DNA of 33,002 bases from Paracoccaceae bacterium (GTDB lineage: Bacteria; Pseudomonadota; Alphaproteobacteria; Rhodobacterales; Rhodobacteraceae). Positions 9,513-18,004 of the stretch are shown in pieces (the stretch's first letter is position 1; each line of letters begins with the position of its first letter). The stretch covers positions 1-33,002 of the forward strand of contig WOUW01000012.1 of NCBI GenBank assembly GCA_009773055.1, given 5' to 3'. The translations under genes were made by a program, and so were the position numbers. Under the pieces are notes generated by a model. That model was given only the letters and a program-made list of their open reading frames with translations. It did no database searches and was not told the origin of the DNA.

Positions 9513-9782
9513 ATGGCACACAAGAAAGCAGGCGGTTCGTCCCGCAACGGTCGTGACAGCGCTGGTCGTCGCCTGGGCATCAAGCTTTTTGGCGGTCAGG
9601 CTGCCATTCCCGGCAACATCATCTGCCGCCAGCGCGGAACCACATGGTTTCCCGGTAAAGGCGTCGGAATGGGCACCGATCACACGATCTTCGCCAAGGT
9701 CGAAGGCCACGTGACCTTCAAGAAGGGTCTCAAAGGCCGCACCTTCATTTCGGTTCTCCCCGCCAAGGTGGCAGCCGAGTAA
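9513..9782 (+). CDS. rpmA: 50S ribosomal protein L27
   Basis: This is an 89-residue protein starting [20 protein letters not shown], the conserved L27 N-terminus that reaches the peptidyl-transferase centre. [12 protein letters not shown] and [12 protein letters not shown] follow. It is co-transcribed with rplU (6-bp gap) and is followed by a strong terminator. Confidence 0.98.
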   Translation: MAHKKAGGSSRNGRDSAGRRLGIKLFGGQAAIPGNIICRQRGTTWFPGKGVGMGTDHTIFAKVEGHVTFKKGLKGRTFISVLPAKVAAE

Positions 9783-9811
9783 GCCGAACCTTTACAATCA
9801 GATTGTAGAGG

Positions 9812-9850
9812 GGGGATCGGCCGAAGGGCCGGTCCCCCTTCTCGTTTCCG
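9812..9850 (+). terminator. rho-independent terminator of rplU-rpmA
   Basis: GGGGGATCGGCC (9812-9823) pairs with GGCCGGTCCCCC (9828-9839), including one G-T pair, with a 4-base loop GAAG. The T-rich TTCTCGTTT follows. It lies 30 bases after the rpmA stop. Confidence 0.85.
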
Positions 9851-9964
9851 GGGACCGGACGGGATTGTGGCACTGCGCCACGTCCTCACCCTGAAACGGC
9901 CAAACATTAGGGCGATTGCGCGGGTAACCGACAATCCCCACATGCGCTTCAAAGGAGGGAAGCC

Positions 9965-10504
9965 ATGATCCTGGAGAAGATCGCCACCCCGGTCGAGATA
10001 GCGACTGAACGGTTCACGATGCGCCCCGTCCGCAAATCCGATGCGGGGCTGTTCGCCCTTTATGCGGGTGACAAACGCGTGGCCGAGGCGACCCAGGGCA
10101 TTCCCCATCCCTTGCCGCCAGGTGCGGCCGAGGCGTTTTGCACCCGTGCGATGTCATCGGGGGCAGAGGAGGACATCTGGGTCATGGACGGCACGCGGTC
10201 CGACCTGCCCGAGGTGCTTGGCGTGATCTCCCTGAAAAAGATGGACCGCAACCAGTCCGAGGTCGCCTTCTGGGTCGCCCCCGCCTTCTGGAACCACGGT
10301 ATTGCCTCCGAGGCCGTGCTGGCATTGGTCGCGGCCAACCCGCAAAAGAACTGCACGATGTTCGCCGAGGCGTTTCAGGACAACCCGGGATCGGCGCGCG
10401 TCCTGACCAACGCGGGCTTCCAGTATCTTGGCGACGCCGAAAGCTTCTCGGTTGCGCGGGGCGCGAACGTGCCAACTTGGACCTATATCCGCAAGCTGGA
10501 CTAG
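9965..10504 (+). CDS. GNAT-family N-acetyltransferase (RimJ/RimL type)
   Basis: This is a 179-residue protein. It begins EIATERFTMRPVRKSDA, the usual start of RimJ/RimL-like acetyltransferases, and has VAFWVAPAFWNHGIASEAVLALV, the acetyl-CoA binding region, and DNPGSARVLTNAGFQYLG near the end. It transfers an acetyl group from acetyl-CoA to an amine; the substrate is unknown. A very strong ribosome site (AAAGGAGGG) stands 6 bases before the ATG. One or two GNAT genes between rpmA and obg are common in Rhodobacteraceae. The second one here is degraded (10530-11009). Confidence 0.85.
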   Translation: MILEKIATPVEIATERFTMRPVRKSDAGLFALYAGDKRVAEATQGIPHPLPPGAAEAFCTRAMSSGAEEDIWVMDGTRSDLPEVLGVISLKKMDRNQSEVAFWVAPAFWNHGIASEAVLALVAANPQKNCTMFAEAFQDNPGSARVLTNAGFQYLGDAESFSVARGANVPTWTYIRKLD

Positions 10505-10529
10505 GGCATTGCCACTTGCCCACCGCCAA

Positions 10530-11009
10530 ATGACTTCTCGGCCGACCCAGCGTCCCGTCTGAGCTGTTGACGAGGCAGCGCTCGTCGCCGCGATTGATGA
10601 CATCGCGGTGGCAGGGTAGCTTGCGGTTGTGCCGCACCCCTATACGCCGGTGGATTTCCAGCACTTCCACAAGGACATCGCTGTCCCGGAAAAAACCTTC
10701 GTCATCGAGGATGACGCTGGCTCTGCCGGGATCATTTCGCTGGTGGATGGTGTGCTGGGTTACTGGCTTGCACCTCGGGCGGAAGGGCTTGGCTATGCTA
10801 CCGAAACAGGGCGCTGTCTGGTGGCGGCACACTTCGCGTCGAGTGATGCGTCTCTGACGTCAGGCAGCTTCTAAGGAAACAGGCGGTCGGCGAATGTGCT
10901 TCAAAACCTTGGCTTCGAGGAAACCGGGCGATACGTGAAACACTGCCGTTCGCGGGGTGCCGATCTTCCGCATGTGGTCGTCGCACTTTCACGCGAGGCG
11001 TTCATCTGA
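10530..11009 (+). pseudogene. GNAT-family acetyltransferase with three in-frame stops
   Basis: A single continuous frame from ATG 10530 to TGA 11007 encodes a recognisable acetyltransferase. It includes DEAALVAAIDDIAVAG, VPHPYTPVDF, GIISLVDGVLGYWLAP, LGYATETGRCLVAAHFA and NRRSANVLQNLGFEETGRY. It is interrupted by TGA (10560), TAG (10617, where related proteins have tryptophan) and TAA (10872, just before the NRRSANVL motif). There is no frameshift. TGA and TAG are both explained by single C-to-T or G-to-A changes (from CGA and TGG). It is likely the decayed second GNAT gene of the rpmA-obg interval. Confidence 0.8.
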
Positions 11010-11082
11010 CCATCGCTCCTTGTTCGACTTCGTCTCCTGGTCGCAACGCCTTTGAAGTGATACGAAGTCGCGGACAAGCGCC

Positions 11083-11703
11083 TCAGCCAAGCGGCGCGAG
11101 GAGGGCCTTCAGTGCCGACAGTGGGTCATCAGAGCCCCAGATCTCCTCACCCACGGCGAAAAAGTCGGTCACGGGGCCGAAGCGTGCCACCAGCTCGGCA
11201 GTCAGCGCGCCTTCGGCGATGATCGGGACCTCGATCACTTCGGACCACCATTCGAACAGATCAAACTCCGCGCGGCTGCCATCGCCGAGCGCAGTCTCGC
11301 CGATCGGGCCAAAGCTCGCATAGTCCGCCCCAGCCTCGCCCGCCGTCATCCCGTCATGCCTGCTGGTGCCGCAGAAGGCCCCCACGATGGCGTCGGCGCC
11401 AAGGTCCCTGCGGGCCTTGCGCACGTTGCGCGATCCGTCGGTCAGGTGGACACCGTCGAGGCCGAGGCGCTCGGCAAGGATCAGATGGTTGTCGATCACT
11501 ACAGCGACGTCGCGGGCATGGGCTGCTTCGCGCGCGGCATCGGCAGCGCGCATCAGGGTGTCCTCGTCCTTCGTGGCAAGCGAAAGCCGCAGGCAGGCGA
11601 TCTCGGCACCGTCCAGGACGCGGCCAAGCCGGTCCGAAAACGTCTCGGGGTCAAAGGTTGGCGGCGTTATCAGCGTGATCTGCGGGCGGTCGTCAGCGGC
11701 CAT
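11083..11703 (-). CDS. thiE: thiamine phosphate synthase-like protein (ThiE/TenI family)
   Basis: This is a 206-residue TIM-barrel protein: VAVVIDNHLILAERLGLDGVHLTDGS, ADAIVGAFCGTSRHDGMTAGEAGADYASFGPIGETA and VIEVPIIAEGALT follow ThiE order. ThiE joins hydroxymethylpyrimidine diphosphate and thiazole phosphate to thiamine phosphate. Several canonical positions differ: the usual GPIFPTxTK is FGPIGETALGD, and the GGI near the end is AEGALT. It may therefore be a specialised or TenI-like paralogue. It is transcribed alone, opposite to the flanking GNAT genes, and followed upstream by the TfoX-type gene on the same strand 36 bp away. Confidence 0.7.
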   Translation of the reverse strand: MAADDRPQITLITPPTFDPETFSDRLGRVLDGAEIACLRLSLATKDEDTLMRAADAAREAAHARDVAVVIDNHLILAERLGLDGVHLTDGSRNVRKARRDLGADAIVGAFCGTSRHDGMTAGEAGADYASFGPIGETALGDGSRAEFDLFEWWSEVIEVPIIAEGALTAELVARFGPVTDFFAVGEEIWGSDDPLSALKALLAPLG

Positions 11704-11739
11704 TCATGGGCTCCGGGCGTCAGGTTTCCGGCCCGTCTA

Positions 11740-12087
11740 TCAGCGTTTTGCGGGCTTGGCTACCTTGGGCGGCAGGTCGCGGACCGTGGCAAGCGCCATG
11801 GCTAATAGCTTGCCACGCACGGCGTCATCCGCGACCGAGGCATCCTCGACATCCACCATCGCGACCATCGGCTTGCCAGTGAACATCATCGGCGCGACAC
11901 CCTTCAGGGCGAGGGCCTCGGCATAGCGGTCCTTTCCGACGCGGACCATCGCGCCGCCCTTGTGGACGCCGCAGACCATGTGGCCGTGCAAAAGGAAAGC
12001 GAGGCCGCCAAACATCTTCTTCTCGGTGACGGGCAGGTCGGCAAGCGCATCGCGCAGGGTCTGGGCTAGGCCGGGATCAAAGGCCAT
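11740..12087 (-). CDS. TfoX N-terminal domain protein
   Basis: This is a 115-residue protein: LADLPVTEKKMFGGLAFLLHGHMVCGVHKGGAMVRVGKDRY is the TfoX/Sxy N-terminal domain signature, and MFTGKPMVAMVDVED follows. The C-terminus is lysine/proline-rich (LPPKVAKPAKR). In Gammaproteobacteria Sxy proteins promote CRP-S competence genes, but stand-alone N-domain proteins of this size have no established role. The start is ATG at 12087, preceded by AAGGAGAG; the open frame to 12192 is not needed. Its start is 69 bp from the divergent trmJ gene. Confidence 0.8.
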   Translation of the reverse strand: MAFDPGLAQTLRDALADLPVTEKKMFGGLAFLLHGHMVCGVHKGGAMVRVGKDRYAEALALKGVAPMMFTGKPMVAMVDVEDASVADDAVRGKLLAMALATVRDLPPKVAKPAKR

Positions 12088-12156
12088 GGGACGCTCTCCT
12101 TGCCAGTGTGGCAGGGCTAGCCTATCTGGCGGCAAGGCGTTCGCAAAGGTGGCTGC

Positions 12157-12894
12157 ATGATCCCCCCTGTCTTCATTCTCGTGCGGCCCCAAATGGGCGA
12201 GAACATCGGGGCTGCCGCGCGGGCGATGCTGAACTTCGGGCTGGAGCGGATGCGGGTCGTGGGGCCGCGCGATGGCTGGCCGAACCCGAAGGCGGTGGCG
12301 ATGGCTTCGGGGGCTGGGCGGCTTCTGGACTATGCGGGGCTGTTTGCCGACCTGCCCGCGTCGATTGCCGACTGCGACTTCGTCTTCGCCACCACCGCCC
12401 GGGGGCGGGAGCTGGTGAAGGAGGTCGTCACCCCCGAACGCGCGATGGAGATGGCCCGCGCGATGGGGGCGGAGGGGAAGCGGGTCGGCGTCCTCTTCGG
12501 CCCGGAACGGGCAGGGCTGGAGAACGACGACATCGTCCGGGCAAATGCCATCGTGACGGTGCCGGTGAACCCGGAGTTTCCCTCGCTGAACCTGGCCCAG
12601 TGCGTGCTGCTGCTGGGGTATGAGTGGCAGCGGCAGGGGGCGGACCTACCGGCCTCGGTGATGGAACTGGCCCGGACCGAGTTCGCGAACCGGGAGGAGG
12701 TGGACCGGCTGGCGGATCACTTCGAGGAGCGGCTTGATGCGGCGGGGTTCTTCTTTCCGGAAACGAAGGTCGAGGGGATGAAGGCCAACCTGCGGAACAT
12801 GTGGGGGCGGCTGGGACTGACCCGGGCCGAAGTGCAGACTTTTCACGGGATGCTGCGGCAGATCGCCTTCAAGCTGAAGAAGCAGGGCGACTGA
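12157..12894 (+). CDS. trmJ: tRNA (cytidine/uridine-32-2'-O-)-methyltransferase TrmJ
   Basis: This is a 245-residue SPOUT-fold methyltransferase. It starts FILVRPQMGENIGAAARAMLNFGL, with the NIG..AR motif 1. The SAM-binding knot includes GVLFGPERAGLENDDI (motif 2) and VNPEFPSLNLAQCVLLLGYE (motif 3). The length matches the E. coli enzyme. It methylates the ribose of residue 32 in several tRNAs. The C-terminal dimer helices (MWGRLGLTRAEVQTFHGMLRQI) are also typical. A palindromic terminator follows. Confidence 0.9.
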   Translation: MIPPVFILVRPQMGENIGAAARAMLNFGLERMRVVGPRDGWPNPKAVAMASGAGRLLDYAGLFADLPASIADCDFVFATTARGRELVKEVVTPERAMEMARAMGAEGKRVGVLFGPERAGLENDDIVRANAIVTVPVNPEFPSLNLAQCVLLLGYEWQRQGADLPASVMELARTEFANREEVDRLADHFEERLDAAGFFFPETKVEGMKANLRNMWGRLGLTRAEVQTFHGMLRQIAFKLKKQGD

Positions 12895-12900
12895 GGCGGG

Positions 12901-12925
12901 CTGCCCACGCGTGGGCAGGTTTTCC
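12901..12925 (+). terminator. palindromic terminator after trmJ
   Basis: CTGCCCACGCGTGGGCAG is a perfect 18-bp palindrome 7 bases after the trmJ stop, followed by GTTTTCC. It can form a hairpin with a short T-run. The core CCCAC/GTGGG is shared with the repeat at 13010-13038. Confidence 0.55.
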
Positions 12926-13009
12926 GATACAGGAAATTCAAGGGCTTAGCTGCGAGCATTCAGAAACGGTTAGGCATGATCGCGCGGGCCTGATCCAGCG
13001 TGCGCAGGG

Positions 13010-13038
13010 GTAGGGTGGGCAATATTGCCCACCTTACG
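13010..13038. repeat. REP-like palindrome, copy 1
   Basis: GGTGGGCAATATTGCCCACC (13014-13033) is a perfect 20-bp palindrome, extended by GTA/TAC on both sides. It lies in the gap between trmJ and the broken DUF1963 gene, both of which end toward it. A second copy sharing GTGGGC-loop-GCCCACCTTACG is at 17054-17077. Dispersed extragenic palindromes of this kind often end converging transcripts. Confidence 0.6.
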
Positions 13039-13044
13039 TTCGGA

Positions 13045-15299
13045 TCACCCGCCCGCCGTGTTGGCATAGGCCCGCTCGAACCGCCCGGCGGCGAGGTCGG
13101 CAGGGTCGATCCAGTATTCCAGTACGCCGCAGTCGCAGAACATCATCCCCGGCCCATAGTCGCTGTCGAGGCACAGAAGCCGCACGCCCGACCCGGCGGT
13201 CGAGTTGGTCTTGACCTGCGCCGGGCCAAGCATCAGGTGCTGCGACTGGTTCGGGCTTGGCAGAGGCGACGTTGCATGGGCGGCAAAGACCCGGTCCGGC
13301 AGGCGAGCCGCAAGGGCAGGATCGGTCACCGCGCTGCGGGCAAGGTCGAGAAGGCTGCCCGACACGGCGGTCTGGATGTCGCCATGCAGGTTCCGGGACT
13401 GATCGACCAACCCTGACAACCAGCCGTGCAGTCGCGCGATGCTGTCCTGTGGCACGGGCGCAAGCGGCGGCAAGGTTCCCAGAACGGCGCGCGCATCGCT
13501 GGCAACGGCTGCCAGAGCGCGGGCGCGGACGTCGGCCTCATCCGCCTCAGCACGGCGACGGGCGCGCTTTTCTTCGGTGTCGTTCCACTTCGCGTCGATG
13601 AAGGACCGGTCACTTGCAGCCTTGCGGGCGGCCTTGGTGGCCTCTTGTTGCAGACGGGCACGAAGGCCTTGATCCCGGCACCGCAGAAGGGAAAGCCTTC
13701 GGGCAGCGCAGTGGGGTCAAAGACGGCGTAGGGGATCGCCTTGCCGTTGGGTGCCAGGATCGTCTTGCCATCGGCGTCCTTGCGTTGACGGGTCGGGAAG
13801 ATGGAGGCAAGACGCGTAGACTCCACTGGCGGCGGCATGACGGCGGCAAGGCTGGCATCGTGCGCGGCACGGGATTGGTCAAGGTAGTCGCGGTTGAACG
13901 TCTTGGGGTGGGCCTTGTCCTCATCTCCCCAGATCTTGACCGCGGTCGGAATGACAGGCCACTTCGGATAGTGCCGCTGACCCGGAGTGTCGGCGTGGGT
14001 TGCGGGCTTGCCGCCGGAATGGTCGATCTCGGGCAGGTCATCCGGCAGGGCGCGGGGCAAGACGGACTGGCGGGATTTCGGAACATAGAGGACGGCATCG
14101 CTTTCGGAGAGCCGTTTCTCGTCAAGGTCGGAAAAGAAAAGGAGAAGCCCGTCGCGGGGCAGGGGCGAGGTGCCGTTCAGCGTGGGCAGATCGGCGCAAT
14201 CGACCTGCGCCAGAAAGTGCTGCGGCAGGCCGCTCTGCGCGTTCCGAAGCCAGTCCATGACCGGCGGCAGGCAGGGCAGCCCTCCAAGCCAGGAGTTTGT
14301 CGTCACCGGTGCCCCAACTGGCCAGACGCGGTTCAAGAGAATGCTGTCCTGCGCACGGTCAGCGATCAGGGCAGTGATCTCATCCTGGGTTGGGCTGCCA
14401 TCGGCGCGGTAGCTGGCGCCTACCTCCTGCGCCTTTGCCTTTGCCGCTTCCTTGGCCATCCAGTCCCGCCACTTCGCTCCATTCTCGGCCAGAAGCTTCA
14501 AGAGCCCGCTGTGCGAGGGGTTGGCAAGCCGCGCGATGCGGGCCTGCAGGGGTGACCCGTTCAGGGTGGCCGCAGCGGCATGCAGGATGCGTTGCGCGCG
14601 AAGCGGAAGGTGTGCCGAGCGGACCTACACGCGATCAAACCCGGCGGCCTCGGCCAGGCTGGCGCGGATTTCATAAAGCGCCCGGTCGTTGTAGTGGACC
14701 ATCTTCCAGGGCTCTGCCTCGGTCGACTGGTTGGTTCTCCCGTTGCTAAGGATTGGCCAGATCGCCATCGCCTGATCAGCCTCGGCCGAGAGGCGGGGGA
14801 AAAGAAGCTGGCCAAGGCGCTGCCGCAGCATCAGGATCAGGCCGCCGAGGGTAGAGGTATTGGGCTCGGGGTTGATCCAGGCCTTGTGCAGGGCGAGGGG
14901 GAAGGCCCCGTTTTCAGGCGGATGGGCCTTATGCAGGACCAGGGAAAGCTGGTCGAGTCGTACCGGGCCGGTGATCGGGTTGGGGTGGCGGAGGTTGACC
15001 GTCCGCACGGCCTGCGCCAGGGCCTTGGCCTTTTCGGTCAGCACAGCCTCGGTCTGTGGCGTGTTCAGGCCAAGGTGCCGGATCAGCAGCGCGGTGCCGC
15101 GTTTGGGCTTTTGGCGGAAGGTGATCAGATCCCGCTGAACCATCGGGCCGATGAAACTGGCTACGGCTTCGAACAGGGTCAGGCCAAGCCAGCCCAGAAG
15201 CACAAGGACGCCAATCGGGAGGGCGATGACCAGAAAACCCGCACGAAACGTCAGGGCGACAAGGATCAAGAGGCCAAGAAGGTACTTGCGGTCAAGCAT
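13045..15299 (-). pseudogene. membrane-anchored DUF1963 (YwqG-like) protein with stop codon and frameshift
   Basis: One gene of ~750 codons can be read in three pieces. It starts MLDRKYLLGLLILVAL with two N-terminal membrane helices (to about residue 60) and runs to FDRV, where TAG (14625-14627) interrupts. The same frame continues as VRSAHLPLRAQRILHAAAATLNG through TNSWLGGLPCLP, HFLAQVDCADLP and LLLFFSDLDE to GAGIKAFV. Near 13655 the frame shifts and resumes as RARLQQEATKAARKAASDRSFIDAKWND to the end, LLCLDSDYGPGMMFCDCGVLEYWI. The HFLAQVD, LFFSDLD and C-terminal motifs are DUF1963; its role is unknown. No start codon with a ribosome site follows the TAG, so two separate genes are unlikely. 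GTG at 15311 is an alternative start. Confidence 0.75.
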
Positions 15300-15424
15300 G
15301 GACACACACACTGGCTAAAGTGGACGGTCGGCGTTCGAGTGCCATGGGTATTTTCGCTGTGTGGCACAGTCATGGCCATTGGGTTACGCTTCGGACAAAC
15401 ATCAAGAAGCAGGCGAGGCAGGCA

Positions 15425-16666
15425 ATGTTGATCACGCGGCGGACTATGGCTTTGGGTGCGCTTTCGGTGCTGGGGGCCTGTGTTAGTGCCGGGGACCGGT
15501 CAGGCGGTGGCGGCGTTTACCGCGCGCCGGACCCGGCGCCGCGGATCGTTCCGGATGCGGGCTGGGACGCCTGGGTCGAGGGGTTCAAGGGCCGGGCGGC
15601 CGGGCGCGGGATTTCCCAGGGCACGCTGGATGCCGCTTTCCGGGAGGCGGGGTTCATTCCCGAAGTGATCGAAAAGGACCGCAACCAGACCGAGTTCACC
15701 CGGACGCTGGAGGACTATCTGAACATCGCAGCCTCGGACGAACGGGTGTCTTTGGGCCGTCAGAGGTATGCGCAGTATGGCAGCACGCTGGCCGCGATTG
15801 AAAGCCGCTACGGCGTCGAGGGCAATGTTGTCGCGGCAGTCTGGGGGCTGGAAAGCTTTTTCGGGACGCGGCGCGGGAATGTGCCGGTGATCTCAGCCCT
15901 GTCGACGCTGGCCTATGAGGGACGCAGGGCTGAGTTCTTCGAAAGCCAGCTGGTCGCCGCATTGAAGATCCTGCAGGCCGGCGACATCTCGCCCGGCGCG
16001 ATGACCGGCAGCTGGGCCGGGGCGATGGGGCATACCCAGTTCATCCCGACAAGCTATCTTGCCTTTGCGGTGGATTTCACCGGCGACGGGCGGCGCGATA
16101 TCTGGTCGGAGGACCCGACGGATGCGCTGGCCTCGACGGCGGCCTATCTGGCGAAGTCGGGCTGGACGCGCGGGCTGCCCTGGGGGATGGAGGTTGTGGT
16201 GCCTGCGGGCTTCAACGCGGGACTTCTGGGCCGGGGCAAGGGCCGGTCAGCGGCTGAGTGGCAGGGGTCGGGCGTGCGGTCGGCGGATGGTCGGGCGCTG
16301 GCGGGCGGGTCGATCATTGCGGGCGGGAACGGCGGCGGGGCCCCCTATTTCCTGCTGACGCAGAACTTTGCGACCATCCTGCGCTACAACAATGCACAGA
16401 ACTACGCGATTGGCGTGGGGCATCTGTCGGACCGGCTGCTCGGGCGAGGCGCGGTGCAGGCCGCGTTCGGGCCGGATGCCACCGGCATGACCCAAGGCGA
16501 CCGGCAGGCGTTGCAGCGCGCGCTGTCAGCGGCAGGCTTTGACACCGGCGGGACGGATGGGGTGATGGGGGCCAAGACCAGGGCCGCAATCAGCGCCTAT
16601 CAGGCGAGCGTCGGATTGCCGGTCACGGGCGAGCCATCGCTGGAGCTGCTGCGCCGCTTGCGGTGA
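15425..16666 (+). CDS. lytic murein transglycosylase, MltB family, lipoprotein
   Basis: This is a 413-residue protein. The N-terminus MLITRRTMALGALSVLGAC has a lipobox (LGAC), so it is probably outer-membrane anchored. The SLT_2 catalytic domain spans about residues 40-340: ESRYGVEGNVVAAVWGLESFFG carries the catalytic glutamate (WGLES), and SWAGAMGHTQFIPTSY and YNNAQNYAIGVGHLSDRL follow. The last ~60 residues are a peptidoglycan-binding domain (LQRALSAAGFDTGGTDGVMGAKTRAAISAYQ). It cleaves glycan strands to form 1,6-anhydro-muropeptides. ATG at 15425 is chosen because it opens the lipoprotein signal; the frame is open upstream to 15320. Confidence 0.9.
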   Translation: MLITRRTMALGALSVLGACVSAGDRSGGGGVYRAPDPAPRIVPDAGWDAWVEGFKGRAAGRGISQGTLDAAFREAGFIPEVIEKDRNQTEFTRTLEDYLNIAASDERVSLGRQRYAQYGSTLAAIESRYGVEGNVVAAVWGLESFFGTRRGNVPVISALSTLAYEGRRAEFFESQLVAALKILQAGDISPGAMTGSWAGAMGHTQFIPTSYLAFAVDFTGDGRRDIWSEDPTDALASTAAYLAKSGWTRGLPWGMEVVVPAGFNAGLLGRGKGRSAAEWQGSGVRSADGRALAGGSIIAGGNGGGAPYFLLTQNFATILRYNNAQNYAIGVGHLSDRLLGRGAVQAAFGPDATGMTQGDRQALQRALSAAGFDTGGTDGVMGAKTRAAISAYQASVGLPVTGEPSLELLRRLR

Positions 16667-16696
16667 CGGGGCAGCACCCGATCATACGGAGGTCAC

Positions 16697-17047
16697 ATGG
16701 CGCATCGGATCTATGCAATGGCTGTGGCGAAGGTCTATCCGCTGTATCTGGCCAAGGTCGCGCGCAAGGGACGGACGCAAGGCGAGCTTGACGCGGTGAT
16801 CTGCTGGATGACCGGGCATGATGCCAATAGCCTTGCGCGCGTGCTGGCCGAGGGCATTCCCTTCGAGAGGTTCTTTGCCGAAGCCCCGGCGCTGAACCCG
16901 GCGCGGGATCAGGTCACCGGGATGATCTGCGGCGTCAGGATCGAGGCAATCAACGAGCCCCTGATGCGCGAGATCCGTATTCTGGACAAGCTGGTGGACG
17001 AGTTGGCGAAGGGGCGCCCGCTGGCGAAAGTGCTGCGGCAAGCCTGA
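16697..17047 (+). CDS. DUF2200 family protein
   Basis: This is a 116-residue soluble protein: MAHRIYAMAVAKVYPLYLAKVARKGRT, VICWMTGH, IPFERFFAEAP and GMICGVRIEAINEPLMREIRILDKLVDELAKG. Length and motifs match DUF2200, a family common in bacteria without known function. A good ribosome site (GGAGGT) precedes the ATG. It follows the lytic transglycosylase gene by 30 bp on the same strand and may be co-transcribed with it. A REP-like hairpin starts 7 bases after the stop. Confidence 0.85.
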   Translation: MAHRIYAMAVAKVYPLYLAKVARKGRTQGELDAVICWMTGHDANSLARVLAEGIPFERFFAEAPALNPARDQVTGMICGVRIEAINEPLMREIRILDKLVDELAKGRPLAKVLRQA

Positions 17048-17053
17048 CGAGGT

Positions 17054-17077
17054 GGTGGGCGGGTCGCCCACCTTACG
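17054..17077. repeat. REP-like palindrome, copy 2
   Basis: GGTGGGC-GGGTC-GCCCACC gives a 7-bp stem, followed by TTACG. It shares the GTGGGC and GCCCACCTTACG parts with copy 1 at 13010-13038. It lies directly after DUF2200 and may end that transcript. Confidence 0.55.
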
Positions 17078-17123
17078 CGGGCCGTTGGCGCCTGGCGGGA
17101 TCGCCCATTGGCCGGGGTTGGAC

Positions 17124-17157
17124 GCCTCCGGCGGGGAGTATTTGGGAAATGAGCAAA
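17124..17157. repeat. GGAGTATTT intergenic element, copy 1
   Basis: GCCTCCGGCGGGGAGTATTT followed by GGGAAATGAGCAA. A similar GC-rich hairpin followed by GGAGTATTTATGAAATGCGCAA is at 30938-30980. It lies between convergent DUF2200 and olsA. GC-rich hairpins followed by G-A-G/TATTT are frequent between genes in Rhodobacteraceae and look like terminators. Confidence 0.5.
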
Positions 17158-17182
17158 TGAATAGGCGGGGTCCCGAGAGTGG

Positions 17183-18004
17183 TCAGGCTTCGGCTTTGAC
17201 GTGGGCGGTGCGGATCACGCGTTCGCAATGTTGGGACAGCTGCTTGCGGTTGTCGAAGGCATCGACAGGGACTTCAGGGTGGAACGTAACCTCGACCCGA
17301 CCATGGTGCGGGGTAGCCAGTGTCTTGAGAAGGTGGCTGGCAAAATCCATGTCCCCCCACCAGCCGTAATGTCGGGGGTCCTCGCCTTCGGGGGCGTGAT
17401 AGACCACGGTCACGGGCTGGATATGCATCAAGCGAACGAGGTCCGGGGCAAAGAAGGCCTCGAAGAGGGTGGATTTGAACGGCAGAACGCGGACTGCGTC
17501 CGTCGAGGTGCCTTCCGGGAAGAACAATAACCGGTGGCCGGCTTGCAGACGAGATGTGAATATTTCCTGGTGCTTCTTCGCCTCGGTTCCCTTGCGGGCG
17601 ATGAAGACCGTGCCCGTGGCGCGGGCAAGCCAGCCGATGCCGGGCCAGGCCGCGACCTCGGCCTTGGCGACAAAATAGACGGTTTGCGCAGCGTTCAGCA
17701 CGAAGATGTCGAGCCAGCTGGAGTGGTTGGCGACGATCGCCCCGGATTTCGTCATCGGGCGGCCGTGGACGATCAGCGGCAGGCGCAGAAGGCGCAGGGC
17801 AGTTCGGCAGACAAACCGGGTGATATGCGGAGTTACAGGGCGAGCCTGGCCGTAAAGCGGCCATTCCACCAGTCGCACGAGAAGCAGCACCAGAAGCCCG
17901 CCGTAAGTCAGCGAGCCGACCAGCGTGCCGCGCCAAAGGACACGCACCCAGCCGAGCGGCGAGATGCGCAGGGGCGGTGGCGGGACGTGCTCCCACCCCG
18001 TCAT
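17183..18004 (-). CDS. olsA: lyso-ornithine lipid O-acyltransferase (PlsC-like)
   Basis: This is a 273-residue membrane-associated acyltransferase. A hydrophobic segment lies near residues 33-48 (LTYGGLLVLLLVRLVEW). The catalytic motif is NHSSWLDI (HxxxxD-type, residues ~93-100), and FPEGTSTDAVRVLPFK is the glycerophosphate-site motif. It belongs to the PlsC family. Its start overlaps the olsB stop by 4 bp, and this coupling makes the OlsA role most likely: addition of the second acyl chain to lyso-ornithine lipid, a phosphorus-free membrane lipid. A general 1-acylglycerol-phosphate acyltransferase cannot be excluded from sequence alone. Confidence 0.85.
   Translation of the reverse strand: MTGWEHVPPPPLRISPLGWVRVLWRGTLVGSLTYGGLLVLLLVRLVEWPLYGQARPVTPHITRFVCRTALRLLRLPLIVHGRPMTKSGAIVANHSSWLDIFVLNAAQTVYFVAKAEVAAWPGIGWLARATGTVFIARKGTEAKKHQEIFTSRLQAGHRLLFFPEGTSTDAVRVLPFKSTLFEAFFAPDLVRLMHIQPVTVVYHAPEGEDPRHYGWWGDMDFASHLLKTLATPHHGRVEVTFHPEVPVDAFDNRKQLSQHCERVIRTAHVKAEA

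Noticed and set aside
10530-11009. Alternative genetic code explaining stops in the GNAT frame
   Set aside because: All three stop codons occur inside this one frame, while intact neighbours end at each of them normally.
14625-14627. Possible programmed readthrough or recoding at TAG in the DUF1963 gene
   Set aside because: The same gene also has a frameshift, no known readthrough signal is visible, and other genes in the window use TAG as normal stop.
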